DNA of 31,434 nt from JAAZFF01 sp964405775 (GTDB taxonomy: Bacteria > Verrucomicrobiota > Kiritimatiellia > RFP12 > UBA3636), in NCBI GenBank assembly GCA_964405775.1, contig CAYOPG010000020.1, positions 1 through 31,434 on the forward strand. Reading direction: 5' to 3'. Of this stretch, positions 1-8,733 are shown one piece after another (position 1 is the stretch's first letter; every line of letters starts with the position of its first letter). The notes beneath the pieces are model-generated. The model saw only the letters and a program-made list of their open reading frames with translations, did not search any database and was not told the origin of the DNA. The position numbers and the translations under genes are program-made.

Positions 1-80
1 GGGGAAAGGGGGCGGCTTGCCCGTTTCCTGACCACTATGGGATGCTAGTGATTTTCACAAACGTCCACAGAAGACCAGTT

Positions 81-1001
81 TCAGTCAAAGAGCCAGGTCG
101 AGAGGTAGCGCTCGCCGCAATCTGGCAACACGGCCAGGATCCGCTTTCCTGCATACTCCGGCTGAAGGCTCAGCTTCAGCGCTACATGTAACGCCGCGCC
201 GGAGGAGATTCCGATTAGCAATCCCTCCTGTTTGGCGGCAGCGCGCGCAGTGGCACCAGCGTCTTCCGCCGAGACGATCATAACTTCGTCCACTACTTTC
301 GGGTTGTAGATTGCAGGGACAAAGTTCGCACCGATCCCCTGGATTTTATGAGGGCCCGCCTGACCGCCGGACAGCAGAGGCGAAGAGTCAGGTTCGAGAG
401 CGATAATCTTGACCCCCGGGATCTTGGCCTTCAGCACCTCGCCCACGCCGGAAACGGTACCTCCGGTGCCGACACCCGAGATAAGAACATCGAGTTTGCC
501 GTCGGTATCGCGAAGGATTTCCTCTGCCGTTGCCTTTTTGTGTACCTCTGTGTTTGCGGGGTTGTCAAACTGGCTTGGCATGAATGCCCCGGGGTTTGCG
601 TTCCGAACTTCCTCCGCTTTGGTCACCGCGCCTTTCATACCCTCTGCCCCAGGTGTCAGAATCAGCTCGGCACCGTAGGCTGCAAGAAGTTTTCGGCGCT
701 CTATGCTCATCGTATCCGGCATAGTTAGAACGAGGCGGTAGCCTTTCACTGCCGCAACAAGCGCGAGGCCTATGCCCGTGTTGCCACTTGTGGCTTCTAT
801 TATCAGCGCACCTGGTTTGATTTTCCCTTCGCGTTCCGCCGCCTCGATCATGGCTAACGCGATACGATCCTTGACGCTGGAGGCGGGATTGAACGATTCG
901 AGCTTTACGAGCACTTCCGCACTGCCCTTGTTTAGCTTGTTAATGCGGACAAGCGGCGTGTTGCCAATCAGCTCGTTTATGTTGTTTTTTATTTTAGACA
1001 T
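81..1001 (-). CDS. cysK: Cysteine synthase A (O-acetylserine sulfhydrylase)
   Basis: A PLP enzyme that makes L-cysteine from O-acetylserine and sulfide in the cytoplasm. The 306-residue length is normal for CysK/CysM. Visible motifs are the PLP lysine K44 in NPASSVKDR, the substrate loop TSGNTG at residues 71-76, and the phosphate-binding glycine loop GVGTGGT at 176-182. The C-terminal PDCGERYLST is typical of CysK. The ATG at 1001 is preceded by AAGGAGG at good spacing. It stands alone, downstream of a long gap and its own strong promoter. No serine acetyltransferase (cysE) is in the window. The family call is secure; the split between CysK and CysM or a cystathionine beta-synthase-like enzyme rests on overall similarity only. 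Confidence 0.95.
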   Translation of the reverse strand: MSKIKNNINELIGNTPLVRINKLNKGSAEVLVKLESFNPASSVKDRIALAMIEAAEREGKIKPGALIIEATSGNTGIGLALVAAVKGYRLVLTMPDTMSIERRKLLAAYGAELILTPGAEGMKGAVTKAEEVRNANPGAFMPSQFDNPANTEVHKKATAEEILRDTDGKLDVLISGVGTGGTVSGVGEVLKAKIPGVKIIALEPDSSPLLSGGQAGPHKIQGIGANFVPAIYNPKVVDEVMIVSAEDAGATARAAAKQEGLLIGISSGAALHVALKLSLQPEYAGKRILAVLPDCGERYLSTWLFD

Positions 1002-1066
1002 ATCTGCCTCCTTATTGTTGCAAACCCCAGATCTTTCTAAAACCTACCCAGTAGTCGATGCAGTCG

Positions 1067-1096
1067 AATATATCCCAGAATGTCGACACATGTCAA
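1067..1096 (-). promoter_or_regulatory. Sigma-70-type promoter of cysK with a palindrome in the spacer
   Basis: On the minus strand a perfect -35 TTGACA (1096-1091) is followed after 18 bp by -10 TATATT (1072-1067), about 65 bp before the cysK start. The spacer contains the perfect 8-bp palindrome TGTCGACA (1081-1088), where a repressor could act. The hexamers are seen directly; promoter activity and the operator role are inference. Confidence 0.6.
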
Positions 1097-1378
1097 TATA
1101 GAAAACCATAAGAGCTGTTCATTCAGGAGCCTTGCGGCCCCCTTGCTATCATGGACGCTTACCCCGGTCACAACGATCGACAACGGGACACCATGGGGCG
1201 TCTACGAGCGCGTGGAAAACACACGCGCGTTGCGCTGGCTACTGGCTGGCGGGTTTTCATTTTTCGTTATTCCTTCCTTACAACATGACTCCGAACAAGT
1301 CTGTTTTTTAACTCGTCTCGATGTTTTATTAGAAGTCTTAGCGATTTAGACTGGGTCTATTCACCACACGTGTCGACA
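1081..1378. repeat. Inverted pair of 13-bp palindromic motifs in the cysK upstream gap
   Basis: TGTCGACACATGT at 1081-1093 recurs inverted at 1366-1378 (reading TGTCGACACGTGT on the minus strand), 12 of 13 identical and 272 bp apart. Each copy combines TGTCGACA with an overlapping second palindrome (ACATGT or ACACGTGT). The 504-bp gap 1002-1505 holds these, the cysK promoter, a hairpin GCGCGTG/CACGCGC (1208-1214 and 1222-1228), a possible second minus-strand promoter (TTGACA at 1455-1450) and no convincing gene. The pair could be operators for one regulator or termini of a small decayed element; no clear target-site duplication is visible. Confidence 0.45.
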
Positions 1379-1505
1379 ATGTTAACTTATTTGAAGCAGT
1401 ATAAACCTCCCAGCAGAGGCGACACTAGACTACAGGCTTTCTCTGGCACTGTCAATAAAAGCCCCTCCAAACGGCTCGGAAATTGGATCCAAACTGTCTA
1501 TATCG

Positions 1506-2276
1506 CTACACGTCCAAAAGGGGGAATGGCCATGTAGGGACGCAGATGCGAGCAGTGCCGAATAGCCCGCAGCAGGACAAAGCCTCTTCCGCATATCGTG
1601 TGGCTATTTGAGGTGTATTGCACTCGTCGCTTATGTGTGCGAGAAAAACGGTGCGCAGATCGGTGTCTGCGATATTTCTCAGAAGTTCGTAGGCCTGTTC
1701 GTTCGACAGATGCCCCTTGTTGCCGGCGATGCGTGTTTTTGTAGACCACGGTCGGGTGGAGTTTTCCAATAGAGTCTTGTCGTGGTTGAACTCGAGTATC
1801 AAGGTGTTGCATCCGCGAAGATGACGGACAACCATGTCCGGAGTGACACCCATATCCGTGGCAATCCCAATGCGGCTTGTACCGTCGCTAATAACATACC
1901 CAACCGGATCGCTCGCGTCGTGGGACACCGAAAACGTCTCAAAGTTAAGCGAACCGATTTCGAACGACATGCCTGGCTCGAAGATATTCCACCCAAAGCT
2001 CTTCTTCACATTTTCCTCAACAGCAACACTCGTCCCTCCAGTAGCAAACAACGGGGTGTTGTGTTTGGAATATATAACCGGAAGGCCGGCGGTATGGTCA
2101 GAATGTTCGTGGGTGAGGCACAGGGCGTTAATTGTGCAAATATCCACGCCGATCTGCGCGAGCATCTCCTTTGTCCTTTTGTGCGACAGCCCAGCATCAA
2201 TTAAAACGCGCGTATCTTCCGATTCAATGTATATGCAGTTTCCACTGCTATTGCTACCTAAAACGCTGAACTTCAC
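1506..2276 (-). CDS. WalJ/YycJ-like metallo-beta-lactamase-fold hydrolase
   Basis: A 256-residue MBL-fold metalloenzyme. The metal-binding signature HEHSDH lies at residues 56-61, with further likely ligands H119, D141 and H165, then GHLSN around H189 and AHISDECN at 213-220. That C-terminal pattern is typical of the YycJ/WalJ group, which is related to the RNase Z and beta-CASP nucleases; in Firmicutes YycJ sits with the WalRK system. The start is GTG at 2276. It overlaps the upstream gene's TAG by one base (TAGTG), so the two are probably translationally coupled. It is last in a four-gene operon with two coiled-coil proteins and a membrane protein. The substrate is unknown; a DNA or RNA processing role is inferred from relatives. 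Confidence 0.85.
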   Translation of the reverse strand: MKFSVLGSNSSGNCIYIESEDTRVLIDAGLSHKRTKEMLAQIGVDICTINALCLTHEHSDHTAGLPVIYSKHNTPLFATGGTSVAVEENVKKSFGWNIFEPGMSFEIGSLNFETFSVSHDASDPVGYVISDGTSRIGIATDMGVTPDMVVRHLRGCNTLILEFNHDKTLLENSTRPWSTKTRIAGNKGHLSNEQAYELLRNIADTDLRTVFLAHISDECNTPQIATRYAEEALSCCGLFGTARICVPTWPFPLLDV

Positions 2277-3262
2277 TACTCTGCCGCCCCTTTACCTTCG
2301 ACGCCAGTGGGCATCATTATGCGCCAAGGCACATTACGCCTGTCTTCAGTAACCACGGAAATGGCGGCTGGCTTATACCCCGCAGGGACTCCCATTTCAC
2401 GCGAGGGGTTCACGCTTATCCGGCGTACGCCTGCCTCGGAAGGATCAGCCTCCGGCTCAACTGTGTTATTAGCCGCCTCTTCCTGCTTTTGTGGTTCCGC
2501 AGCGACAATTTCGGCAGTGTTCTCAATCGGCTCATCCGGCTCCACCGCTTCAGCATTAGCCTTCCCGTTCTTTGGCCCCACGGCAACTGTTTCTGCTACA
2601 TTGCCTGTCTGTGGGGGTTCTTCTTTAGATACTACATTTTCTGATTGAGACTCTGGCTGGGGTTTAGTTTCCACAGGCGTATCAGTACGCCATTTGAGCG
2701 GAGTATAGATCCCCTTTTGCCGGAGCAACTCTTCCTCAGTTGGCTGGCGCATTTCAGCGACCTGGGCTTCAGCCGGGGGGTCTGCGGCTCTTGCCGTCTC
2801 GGCAGCAGCGGCCACTTCCTTGCGCAACGATTCAACAGCGTCTATGAGCTCCAGAAGCGTCGCGTCGGCGTCAGCTTGTTCAGACTTCACGGCAGGTGGC
2901 TGCGAATTCTGTACTCTGGACACTTCCATGGTATCGGCAGTCTGTCTCTGCTGCGCCAGCAACTCGACCAGCTTCCCCTGATGCTGATTGCTCTGCTTCA
3001 ATAAAGTATTGAAGACGATCGCGCCAACTACGCAAAAAACGAGGACGAGCACCACAATCGCGCCCATAAACATGAGTGTCAGTGCCAGTTGCTTTCTGCG
3101 AGCACGCTCCCTCTCAGCCTCGAGAAATTCCTGAAAGGCTCTAAGCACCGGGAACGACTCTTCACCATTCTTCTGATATGACAGCGCGAACATGCTGTCC
3201 AAACCGTCGCTTGTATCCGGTTTCTTCTGTTTAAAATCGTAATCCTCTTTGCGTTCGCTCAT
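2276..3262 (-). CDS. Single-pass membrane protein with long acidic, Pro/Glu-rich tail
   Basis: No known family is recognised in this 328-residue protein. It has a charged, presumably cytoplasmic N-terminus (1-58). One strong hydrophobic helix at about 59-87 follows a positive ERERARRKQ stretch, which predicts N-in orientation. A short Gln-rich coiled-coil-like segment (90-160) follows, then a low-complexity region rich in Glu, Ala, Pro and Val (about 180-280). The C-terminus (about 285-325, VPAGYKPAAISVV to NVPWRIMMP) looks more ordered. It sits 25 bp after the first coiled-coil gene's stop side and one base from the MBL gene, so it belongs to the same operon. It could anchor the coiled-coil partners to the membrane; this is inference from order only. 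Confidence 0.75.
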   Translation of the reverse strand: MSERKEDYDFKQKKPDTSDGLDSMFALSYQKNGEESFPVLRAFQEFLEAERERARRKQLALTLMFMGAIVVLVLVFCVVGAIVFNTLLKQSNQHQGKLVELLAQQRQTADTMEVSRVQNSQPPAVKSEQADADATLLELIDAVESLRKEVAAAAETARAADPPAEAQVAEMRQPTEEELLRQKGIYTPLKWRTDTPVETKPQPESQSENVVSKEEPPQTGNVAETVAVGPKNGKANAEAVEPDEPIENTAEIVAAEPQKQEEAANNTVEPEADPSEAGVRRISVNPSREMGVPAGYKPAAISVVTEDRRNVPWRIMMPTGVEGKGAAE

Positions 3263-3287
3263 TTATCTGCCCCTATTTCCTGCATTG

Positions 3288-5357
3288 TTATTTCATCAGC
3301 CGTATATGCGGCCCCCCCTTGAACGAAGCTTTAGGCTCCACCGATTTCATAGGCTTAGCCTCGGGATCCTCCCCTGCCGTTTCAGTTCCATCCGACGCGA
3401 ACAAAAGCCCGGATCCCTTTTCTAATTCATCTATTCTATGCATAAGCGAAGATTCGATAATCTGCCACTGCTGGCGCGCCTCCTCGAATTCCTTCTCCGC
3501 AGCGAGTAGCGCGCTCTCTTTTCGGCGCAACTGGTTGGTCTGCGAATCGTAGTCCGCCGCTCGCTGCTCCAAACGCGACAGTTTCTCACGAAGTAACGCC
3601 TCCTTCTGCGCCAGTGCCTTGCAGCGCCCTTCTAGCGCTTTCTCGTTCGCGTCCGCGCGTGCCATGTCAGCCTGATGGTGGCGCCGCACCGATTCGAGCT
3701 CCTGCTGCAGTTTGGCGGTCTGCCTCTCCGAACGCATCGCGGCCTGTTCCGTGCGGGAAATCTCGCCCGGGTCGCGCATCATAATGCGCTCTAGCCTCGC
3801 GATTTCGCCGTGCAACGCATTCTGCATGTCGGCACTCGCTGCGCGCGCCGCGGTGTTGCGCTCTTTTTCTTCCTCGAGCGTCTTACGCAGCAGATCCAAA
3901 GCGCCATTCGCGAAAAGCTTTATCGTTGCAAAGTCTCCCTCTGACGGGCGTCCTGCCGCCGTCGCCCTAGCGTTCGCATCCGCTAACGCGGAGCGGAGTT
4001 CCTCGCATTCTCTGGTAGCCTCCCCGAGACGCGACTTCAGATTGTTCATGACGCGCTGTGAACCGAGCAGGCCGTCCCCAGCCATCGTGTCGTCAACATC
4101 CACGACAACATCAGCAGACGCGTCTCGGGCTTCAAGACGATCCGTCAAATCCCTTATTTTGTCTTTGGCTTCAGCATCGCGTTCGTTAGAAAACGCCAGT
4201 AGCTCGTTGAACTCGCCCTGCAACTCATCCATCTGTGACTGGACTTCATCGAGTTTGTTTTTGAGTGATGCATTCTCTGAGACAAGCCCAACGAATTCAT
4301 TCTCATCGATACTGGACTTCGAAAGAGCGTCGAATGCAATCTCCAACTCCTCCAGATCGTGCCTGAGCCGCAAATTTTCTTCCGAAATCTCATTCGCTTT
4401 TTCAAGCCCAGCCCGGGACTTTTCGAGCTCTCCACTTATAGCATCAAATTCGCCCTGTTTCTTGTTAAGTTCTACAGCCGTTTCATCCAATTCGCGAATT
4501 GTCTTTTCAAGCTTGTCTCTTGCCTCTTCCAATTCACGCTTCGTATTGTTGAGTTCTACACCAAAATCGTCCGAAGCGCCACGGGCTTTCAATAGTTCAG
4601 CACGAGCTTCTTCTAATTCGGCTTGCGCCCTCTTAAGCTCGGCACGAGCGGCATCCAATTCGCTCTGGACTTTCTCCGGATCACCCCGCGCATCTTCAAG
4701 CTCAGCCTGAATCTTGCCCAACTCGACTCTTGTATCTCCAAGTTCCGCCTGCGTCTTTCTCAACTCGGCTTGCGATTTCTTCAGATCGTTCTTGGACTTC
4801 TCGAACTCCGCCTGAAGGTTTTCCTGTGCACGCTCGTATTCGGCGATCACGTCGTCAGACTGTCGTTTAAGATCCGCAATCCGCTCTTCGAATTCCCCAC
4901 GGATCTTTTCCGCCGCCATTGCTTCAACACCTCCAGTTCCGCCAGGAGGAGGAGCGGCTTCTCCCTCATCGGCTTCATCGGCGAAAAGAGTAGCCTGCCT
5001 GACCGCGATACGCTCCTCCAATTCATCCGCATGAAACCGCTTCGCCTTGGGTGGAATTTTCCCCTCTTTCACGAGCGGTTCTATGGCATTGGCGTTGTAG
5101 GGCCCTATGAACGTGCCGTCTGGAAGCTCTATCATCGTATCAATTTCGAGTTCAGGTAATTCACGAGCGGGGCGCCATGCGACCCTGTCTGTGGAAATCT
5201 CGTCGTCCGGCATTATGCGGCCATCACGCGCCCAATGAAGAAGCCCCTTCGTGTTGATGGGACCGAACACAGCGCCGTTGCTCATTCTAACGAACCAGTC
5301 GGCATCAGACGGCACGGAAGCGCCTCTTGCTTTTGTTTCCTGTTTGTCAGACATCAA
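3288..5357 (-). CDS. GYF_2-like domain protein with a very long coiled coil
   Basis: A 689-residue protein. Two tandem GYF_2-like (DUF4339-type) modules occupy about 20-70 (WFVRMSNGAVFGPIN with a later AW) and 74-125 (ELPDGTFIGPYNANAI). A Pro/Gly linker follows, then a coiled coil from about 150 to 650. Residues 194-325 form an almost unbroken run of heptads such as KTQAELG and RAQAELE. There is no signal peptide or membrane helix, so it should be cytoplasmic. It is 17 bp downstream of a shorter gene with the same architecture, probably a tandem duplicate that diverged. GYF_2 domains are thought to bind proteins. A scaffold, filament-like or SMC-like structural role is plausible but unproven. 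No ATPase motif is present, which argues against a true SMC protein. Confidence 0.8.
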   Translation of the reverse strand: MMSDKQETKARGASVPSDADWFVRMSNGAVFGPINTKGLLHWARDGRIMPDDEISTDRVAWRPARELPELEIDTMIELPDGTFIGPYNANAIEPLVKEGKIPPKAKRFHADELEERIAVRQATLFADEADEGEAAPPPGGTGGVEAMAAEKIRGEFEERIADLKRQSDDVIAEYERAQENLQAEFEKSKNDLKKSQAELRKTQAELGDTRVELGKIQAELEDARGDPEKVQSELDAARAELKRAQAELEEARAELLKARGASDDFGVELNNTKRELEEARDKLEKTIRELDETAVELNKKQGEFDAISGELEKSRAGLEKANEISEENLRLRHDLEELEIAFDALSKSSIDENEFVGLVSENASLKNKLDEVQSQMDELQGEFNELLAFSNERDAEAKDKIRDLTDRLEARDASADVVVDVDDTMAGDGLLGSQRVMNNLKSRLGEATRECEELRSALADANARATAAGRPSEGDFATIKLFANGALDLLRKTLEEEKERNTAARAASADMQNALHGEIARLERIMMRDPGEISRTEQAAMRSERQTAKLQQELESVRRHHQADMARADANEKALEGRCKALAQKEALLREKLSRLEQRAADYDSQTNQLRRKESALLAAEKEFEEARQQWQIIESSLMHRIDELEKGSGLLFASDGTETAGEDPEAKPMKSVEPKASFKGGPHIRLMK

Positions 5358-5374
5358 TAATCACGCACGCGTGC

Positions 5375-6739
5375 CTACTTTTTCCTTTTGAAAACACCTC
5401 CGAGCAACCCTTCGCGCCCCATCTGGTTTTTCGGCGAATTCGGGACTGCGGCCGCACTCTGCGCCTTTGCCGCGCCCAGATTGGAAAGTTCGCGCTTCAA
5501 CTGGTTCTCGATTGCCGAAATCTTCTCGACGCCGCGTCCTGGAGCGGCATTGCCCGCATTCATACGCCGTCCAGCTACGTCAGACGCCCCCGCTTTTTTT
5601 ACCGGCATAACTTCCGGTTCAACCACTTCGGCGACGTATTCCTCCGTTTCGACATAATCCGCCACAGGATGCAACTCCGGGACGTAAAACTTCTCTGCCA
5701 CTTCACCTGCCAAGTCCGACAGTTTCGTGCGTAGCCACGACGCCGATTCATTCAATTCGCGAATGTTCTCATTCGCGTTCTTTGAAATTCTCGAGAGTTT
5801 TTCGATCTGGTTTTCACGCTCTCGGAGCTTCCCTTCGAGCTCTTGTGCTTGAGATTTCGCGGCGGCAAGGCTGCCCTCCAATTCCACGCAACGCCCCTCG
5901 CGCTCGATCAGGCGCGCGCCGGTGTCCGCCAGCTTCTTCTCTAGTTCAACAACCCTTGAAACTCCCTCTTGTTGCTTTGAGCTCAGCGTTTCTAATTCAG
6001 CCTTGATCGTTTCCAGCCTGGCCCGCGCCTCATTCAGCTCTGTCGTTTTCGCGGCCAAATCCGCTGCGGTTTTTTCCGCCGCCTCCCGCGCAGAACTCGC
6101 CATGATCTCGGCGTCCATCAATTTCGCCTCAAGATCAAGTCTGCCGCTCTTTTCTTCTTTGTCGGCCTCGAGGTCTGAACGCAGATCGTTTATCTCTGCC
6201 TTAAGTTTGAGCTCTGCGGCCTTGAGACCCGAAACAACCCCGTTCAAGTTCTGGCGCTCCGCATCAAACTCAAGGTCTTTGGCAGCCAGCGAAGTCTCTG
6301 CGGCACGGCGCGCTTTTTCACTTTCGCGCAGTTGCCTCTCCGCCGCCATTACACGTTCCGCCATGGCGGCGCCGGTTTTGCCAGAAGCCGAGAATGCTCC
6401 GTGGGTGCATTCGCCAACGACGCCTTCGCGCACGAATACGATCCCATCCCGGGGCATTGATGACGCAACGTCCTTGCGCCCCATCGATTCATTCGCAAAC
6501 GGGCCGAGCACGTTGAGATCTTCGCCCGCTTCCAGCACGAGGCAGTCGAAGCCTAGTTCTTGATGCGATACGGCTAGAGTCCATGATTTACCATCTCTCG
6601 AAACCTGCGTCTGCGCGTCAATTTCGCCAGAAACGACCTTCTTGCGCATTAGTTCTACGTCAACTGGCCCCTCCTTGGCTCCTGAGGGTTTTTTCCAGAA
6701 CCAGTTTTTTGCGTTTTCGTTCGAATTTTTACCGGACAT
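5375..6739 (-). CDS. GYF_2-like domain coiled-coil protein, first gene of operon
   Basis: A 454-residue protein. An N-terminal GYF_2-like domain spans about 11-60 (NWFWKKPSGAKEGPVDVELM to GKSWTLAV). A second, weaker copy lies at about 66-112 (LNVLGPFANESM). Residues 128-355 are a coiled coil rich in Ala, Glu, Lys and Leu, and the tail is low-complexity and basic, ending FKRKK. No signal peptide or transmembrane segment is seen. The ATG at 6739 follows AAGGGAGG, a strong ribosome binding site. It shares domain order with the next gene (3288-5357), which suggests duplication. Function is not recognised; co-assembly of the two coiled coils is a reasonable guess. Confidence 0.8.
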   Translation of the reverse strand: MSGKNSNENAKNWFWKKPSGAKEGPVDVELMRKKVVSGEIDAQTQVSRDGKSWTLAVSHQELGFDCLVLEAGEDLNVLGPFANESMGRKDVASSMPRDGIVFVREGVVGECTHGAFSASGKTGAAMAERVMAAERQLRESEKARRAAETSLAAKDLEFDAERQNLNGVVSGLKAAELKLKAEINDLRSDLEADKEEKSGRLDLEAKLMDAEIMASSAREAAEKTAADLAAKTTELNEARARLETIKAELETLSSKQQEGVSRVVELEKKLADTGARLIEREGRCVELEGSLAAAKSQAQELEGKLRERENQIEKLSRISKNANENIRELNESASWLRTKLSDLAGEVAEKFYVPELHPVADYVETEEYVAEVVEPEVMPVKKAGASDVAGRRMNAGNAAPGRGVEKISAIENQLKRELSNLGAAKAQSAAAVPNSPKNQMGREGLLGGVFKRKK

Positions 6740-6770
6740 TCACTGCCTCCCTTGATCTCAACTGTTCATT

Positions 6771-6799
6771 ACAATACCATGACAAACGTGATTCCTCAA
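6771..6799 (-). promoter_or_regulatory. Likely promoter of the coiled-coil/MBL operon
   Basis: On the minus strand TTGAGG (6799-6794), a 17-bp spacer and TATTGT (6776-6771), preceded by TG in the extended -10 position, lie between deoC and the 454-residue gene, about 32 bp before its start. This separates the four-gene operon from the deoC operon upstream. Predicted by eye from hexamers. Confidence 0.45.
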
Positions 6800-6806
6800 A
6801 AATAAA

Positions 6807-7493
6807 TCAGCCAAACCTACGCCTCGCCTCGTCTAGAACGTCTTTGGTTCGAGAACACCCCACGCGCGTAGCACCAGCTTCGCGTGCCTCTATAAGCTGG
6901 TCGAGCGTGCGAATACCGCCTGCCGCCTTGATCTGCACATGGGGACCGATGTTCGCCTTCATCAGCAGTAAATCCTCGACCGTCGAGCCGCTGGTTCCGA
7001 ATCCAGTGGAGGTTTTGACCCAGTCGCAGTTCAATTCGGTGCAGATTTTGCAGAGCTCGATCTTCTCCTCCGTTTCGAGGAAGCAGTTTTCGAAAATGAC
7101 CTTTATTTTATTGCCGACGGCATGTACGACTTTCGTGACGGCCCAGATGTCCTCTTGCACGTAATCCCAATCATGGTCTTTGACTTTGGCTATATTGACC
7201 ACCATGTCTATCTCCACAGCGCCGGACTCCATAGCAATAAGCGACTCGGCGACCTTCGAGGCAGTTGAGGTCGTCCCGTGCGGAAATCCAATAACAGTAC
7301 ATGTCTTGACCCCGCTGCCGTTGAGGCGCTGTGCACACTCTCCCACAAAGAAAGGGCAAACGCAGACACTGGCGCATCTATTCTTAACCGCGTAACGGCA
7401 GGCCGCGACAAACACTTCCCGTTTGCTGTACGGTGCCAACACTGTATGGTCTATCATTCCGGCTATTGCTTCGACAGACAGCTCTTTGCCCAT
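6807..7493 (-). CDS. deoC: Deoxyribose-phosphate aldolase
   Basis: Cleaves 2-deoxyribose 5-phosphate to glyceraldehyde 3-phosphate and acetaldehyde in deoxynucleoside catabolism. With the start at 7493 the protein is 228 residues, normal for DeoC. This ATG is preceded by AAAGGAGG; the longer open frame upstream adds 33 unrelated residues and runs into the previous gene. Visible features are D96 in the EIDMV strand, the Schiff-base lysine K160 in WVKTSTGF, and K189 in IKAAGGIR, matching the catalytic Asp/Lys/Lys set of the family. It is the last gene of the pilB operon, 16 bp after the DUF1015 gene. No nucleoside phosphorylase is nearby. Confidence 0.95.
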   Translation of the reverse strand: MGKELSVEAIAGMIDHTVLAPYSKREVFVAACRYAVKNRCASVCVCPFFVGECAQRLNGSGVKTCTVIGFPHGTTSTASKVAESLIAMESGAVEIDMVVNIAKVKDHDWDYVQEDIWAVTKVVHAVGNKIKVIFENCFLETEEKIELCKICTELNCDWVKTSTGFGTSGSTVEDLLLMKANIGPHVQIKAAGGIRTLDQLIEAREAGATRVGCSRTKDVLDEARRRFG

Positions 7494-7509
7494 AGCTTTC
7501 CTCCTTTGT

Positions 7510-8733
7510 TTAATCGAGTGTATGAACCAGCAGCCCGCTCCGCAGTTTCGGCTCGAACCAGGTGCTCTTCGGAGGCATGGTCTGCCCCGCATCTGCTATC
7601 TCCATCATCTGCTCTATAGTTGTCGGGTACATTGCGAACGCGACCGCCGCCATCCCTTTATCGACGTTGCGGACCAGTTCCTCGTCGCCCCTTATACCTC
7701 CGACAAAGAATATGCGCTCGTCTGTGCGAGGATCTCCGATTCCAATTATCGGCGCAAGCAGATCCTCCTGAAGGCGGCTCACATCAAGCTTGGAAACAGG
7801 ATCCGCCTCATTGCCGGACAACTTCCATTTAAGGCCGTGCCAACGCCCGCCCAGATACATAGCGCACGAACAAGGCGCGGTAAGCTCCGGCTTGCCATCC
7901 GACACTTCGAATCTCTCTGCGACCTTGGCAAGGAACTCCTTCTCCGAAAGACCGTTCAAATCCTTCACGCAACGGTTGTAGGGTAGAATACGCAACTGGG
8001 ACGCAGGAAAAAGACACGCCATGAAACGGTTGTACTCAGCGCTCGCATCGGCAGCAGCACCGGCTGCCTTGCGACGCTCCATACCGGCGCGGTAGGACGC
8101 CGCGGACCGGTGGTGACCGTCCGCAATGTATGCCTTTGGCACCATTTCGAACATATGCGAGAGCGCCTCCGTCCTTCTCGCGCGCCATACAACGTGCCGG
8201 ACTCCGTCCTCGGCGGTGAAGTCGTAGAGAGGCTCCTCCTCGCACTCGAACTTTACAATCCAGTCGATCGCCGCCACATCAAGGTAAGTCAGGAAGACCT
8301 GTCCAGTGTTTGCGTTTGTAGTGAGGATGTGCTTGGTCCTGTCGTCCTCTTTGTCCTTACGCGTTTTCTCATGACGCAGGATAACGCCGTTGGCGTAGTC
8401 ATCTATTTCGCAGCAACCGACCACCGCGGTCTGCTCATGTGCGCCCATGATCTGGCGGTATATGTAAATCGACGGCGAGTCCTCGCGCACTAGCTTGTCC
8501 TCCGCACGGAGTTTTTCAAGCGCCTTGCGGGCTTGCCTGTATACCTCGTCGCAATGTGGATCCGAACCTTCGGGGAGATCTATTTCAGACCGCACTACGT
8601 GCAGGAAGTTATCAGGTTTACCAGTAGCCATAGCGACGGCCTCGGTGTAGTCCATTACGTCGTATGGCAGCGACGCGATGCATGCGGCCTTGTCTTTGCT
8701 GGGTCTCAAAGCCCTGAATGGTGATACTTTCAT
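7510..8733 (-). CDS. DUF1015 family protein
   Basis: A 407-residue protein that matches the DUF1015 family in length and in landmarks: the N-terminal PFRALRP, SLPYDVMD at 21-28, HEKT at 121-124, and ADGHHRSAASY around 204-214. The DGHHR signature resembles the loop of ParB/SerK-type nucleotide-binding domains, so a small-molecule kinase or nucleotide-dependent role is possible; this is inference. The family is usually annotated as conserved and uncharacterised. No signal peptide or membrane helix is visible. Its ATG overlaps the stop of the Minf_1886-like gene by 4 nt, and deoC follows closely, so the genes are co-translated. Confidence 0.85.
   Translation of the reverse strand: MKVSPFRALRPSKDKAACIASLPYDVMDYTEAVAMATGKPDNFLHVVRSEIDLPEGSDPHCDEVYRQARKALEKLRAEDKLVREDSPSIYIYRQIMGAHEQTAVVGCCEIDDYANGVILRHEKTRKDKEDDRTKHILTTNANTGQVFLTYLDVAAIDWIVKFECEEEPLYDFTAEDGVRHVVWRARRTEALSHMFEMVPKAYIADGHHRSAASYRAGMERRKAAGAAADASAEYNRFMACLFPASQLRILPYNRCVKDLNGLSEKEFLAKVAERFEVSDGKPELTAPCSCAMYLGGRWHGLKWKLSGNEADPVSKLDVSRLQEDLLAPIIGIGDPRTDERIFFVGGIRGDEELVRNVDKGMAAVAFAMYPTTIEQMMEIADAGQTMPPKSTWFEPKLRSGLLVHTLD

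Noticed and set aside
1080..1349. An 89-codon plus-strand open frame in the cysK upstream gap
   Set aside because: It has no Shine-Dalgarno, no recognisable domain and begins inside the palindromic motif; it overlaps the cysK promoter and is probably chance.
3712..4710. A 332-codon Ser-rich frame antisense to the long coiled-coil gene
   Set aside because: Its Ser/Phe/Leu-rich repeats are the complement of the Glu/Lys/Ala heptads, so it is not an independent gene.
3288..5357. SMC or Rad50-like ATPase
   Set aside because: The coiled coil is SMC-like in length but no Walker A, Walker B or ABC signature is present at either end.
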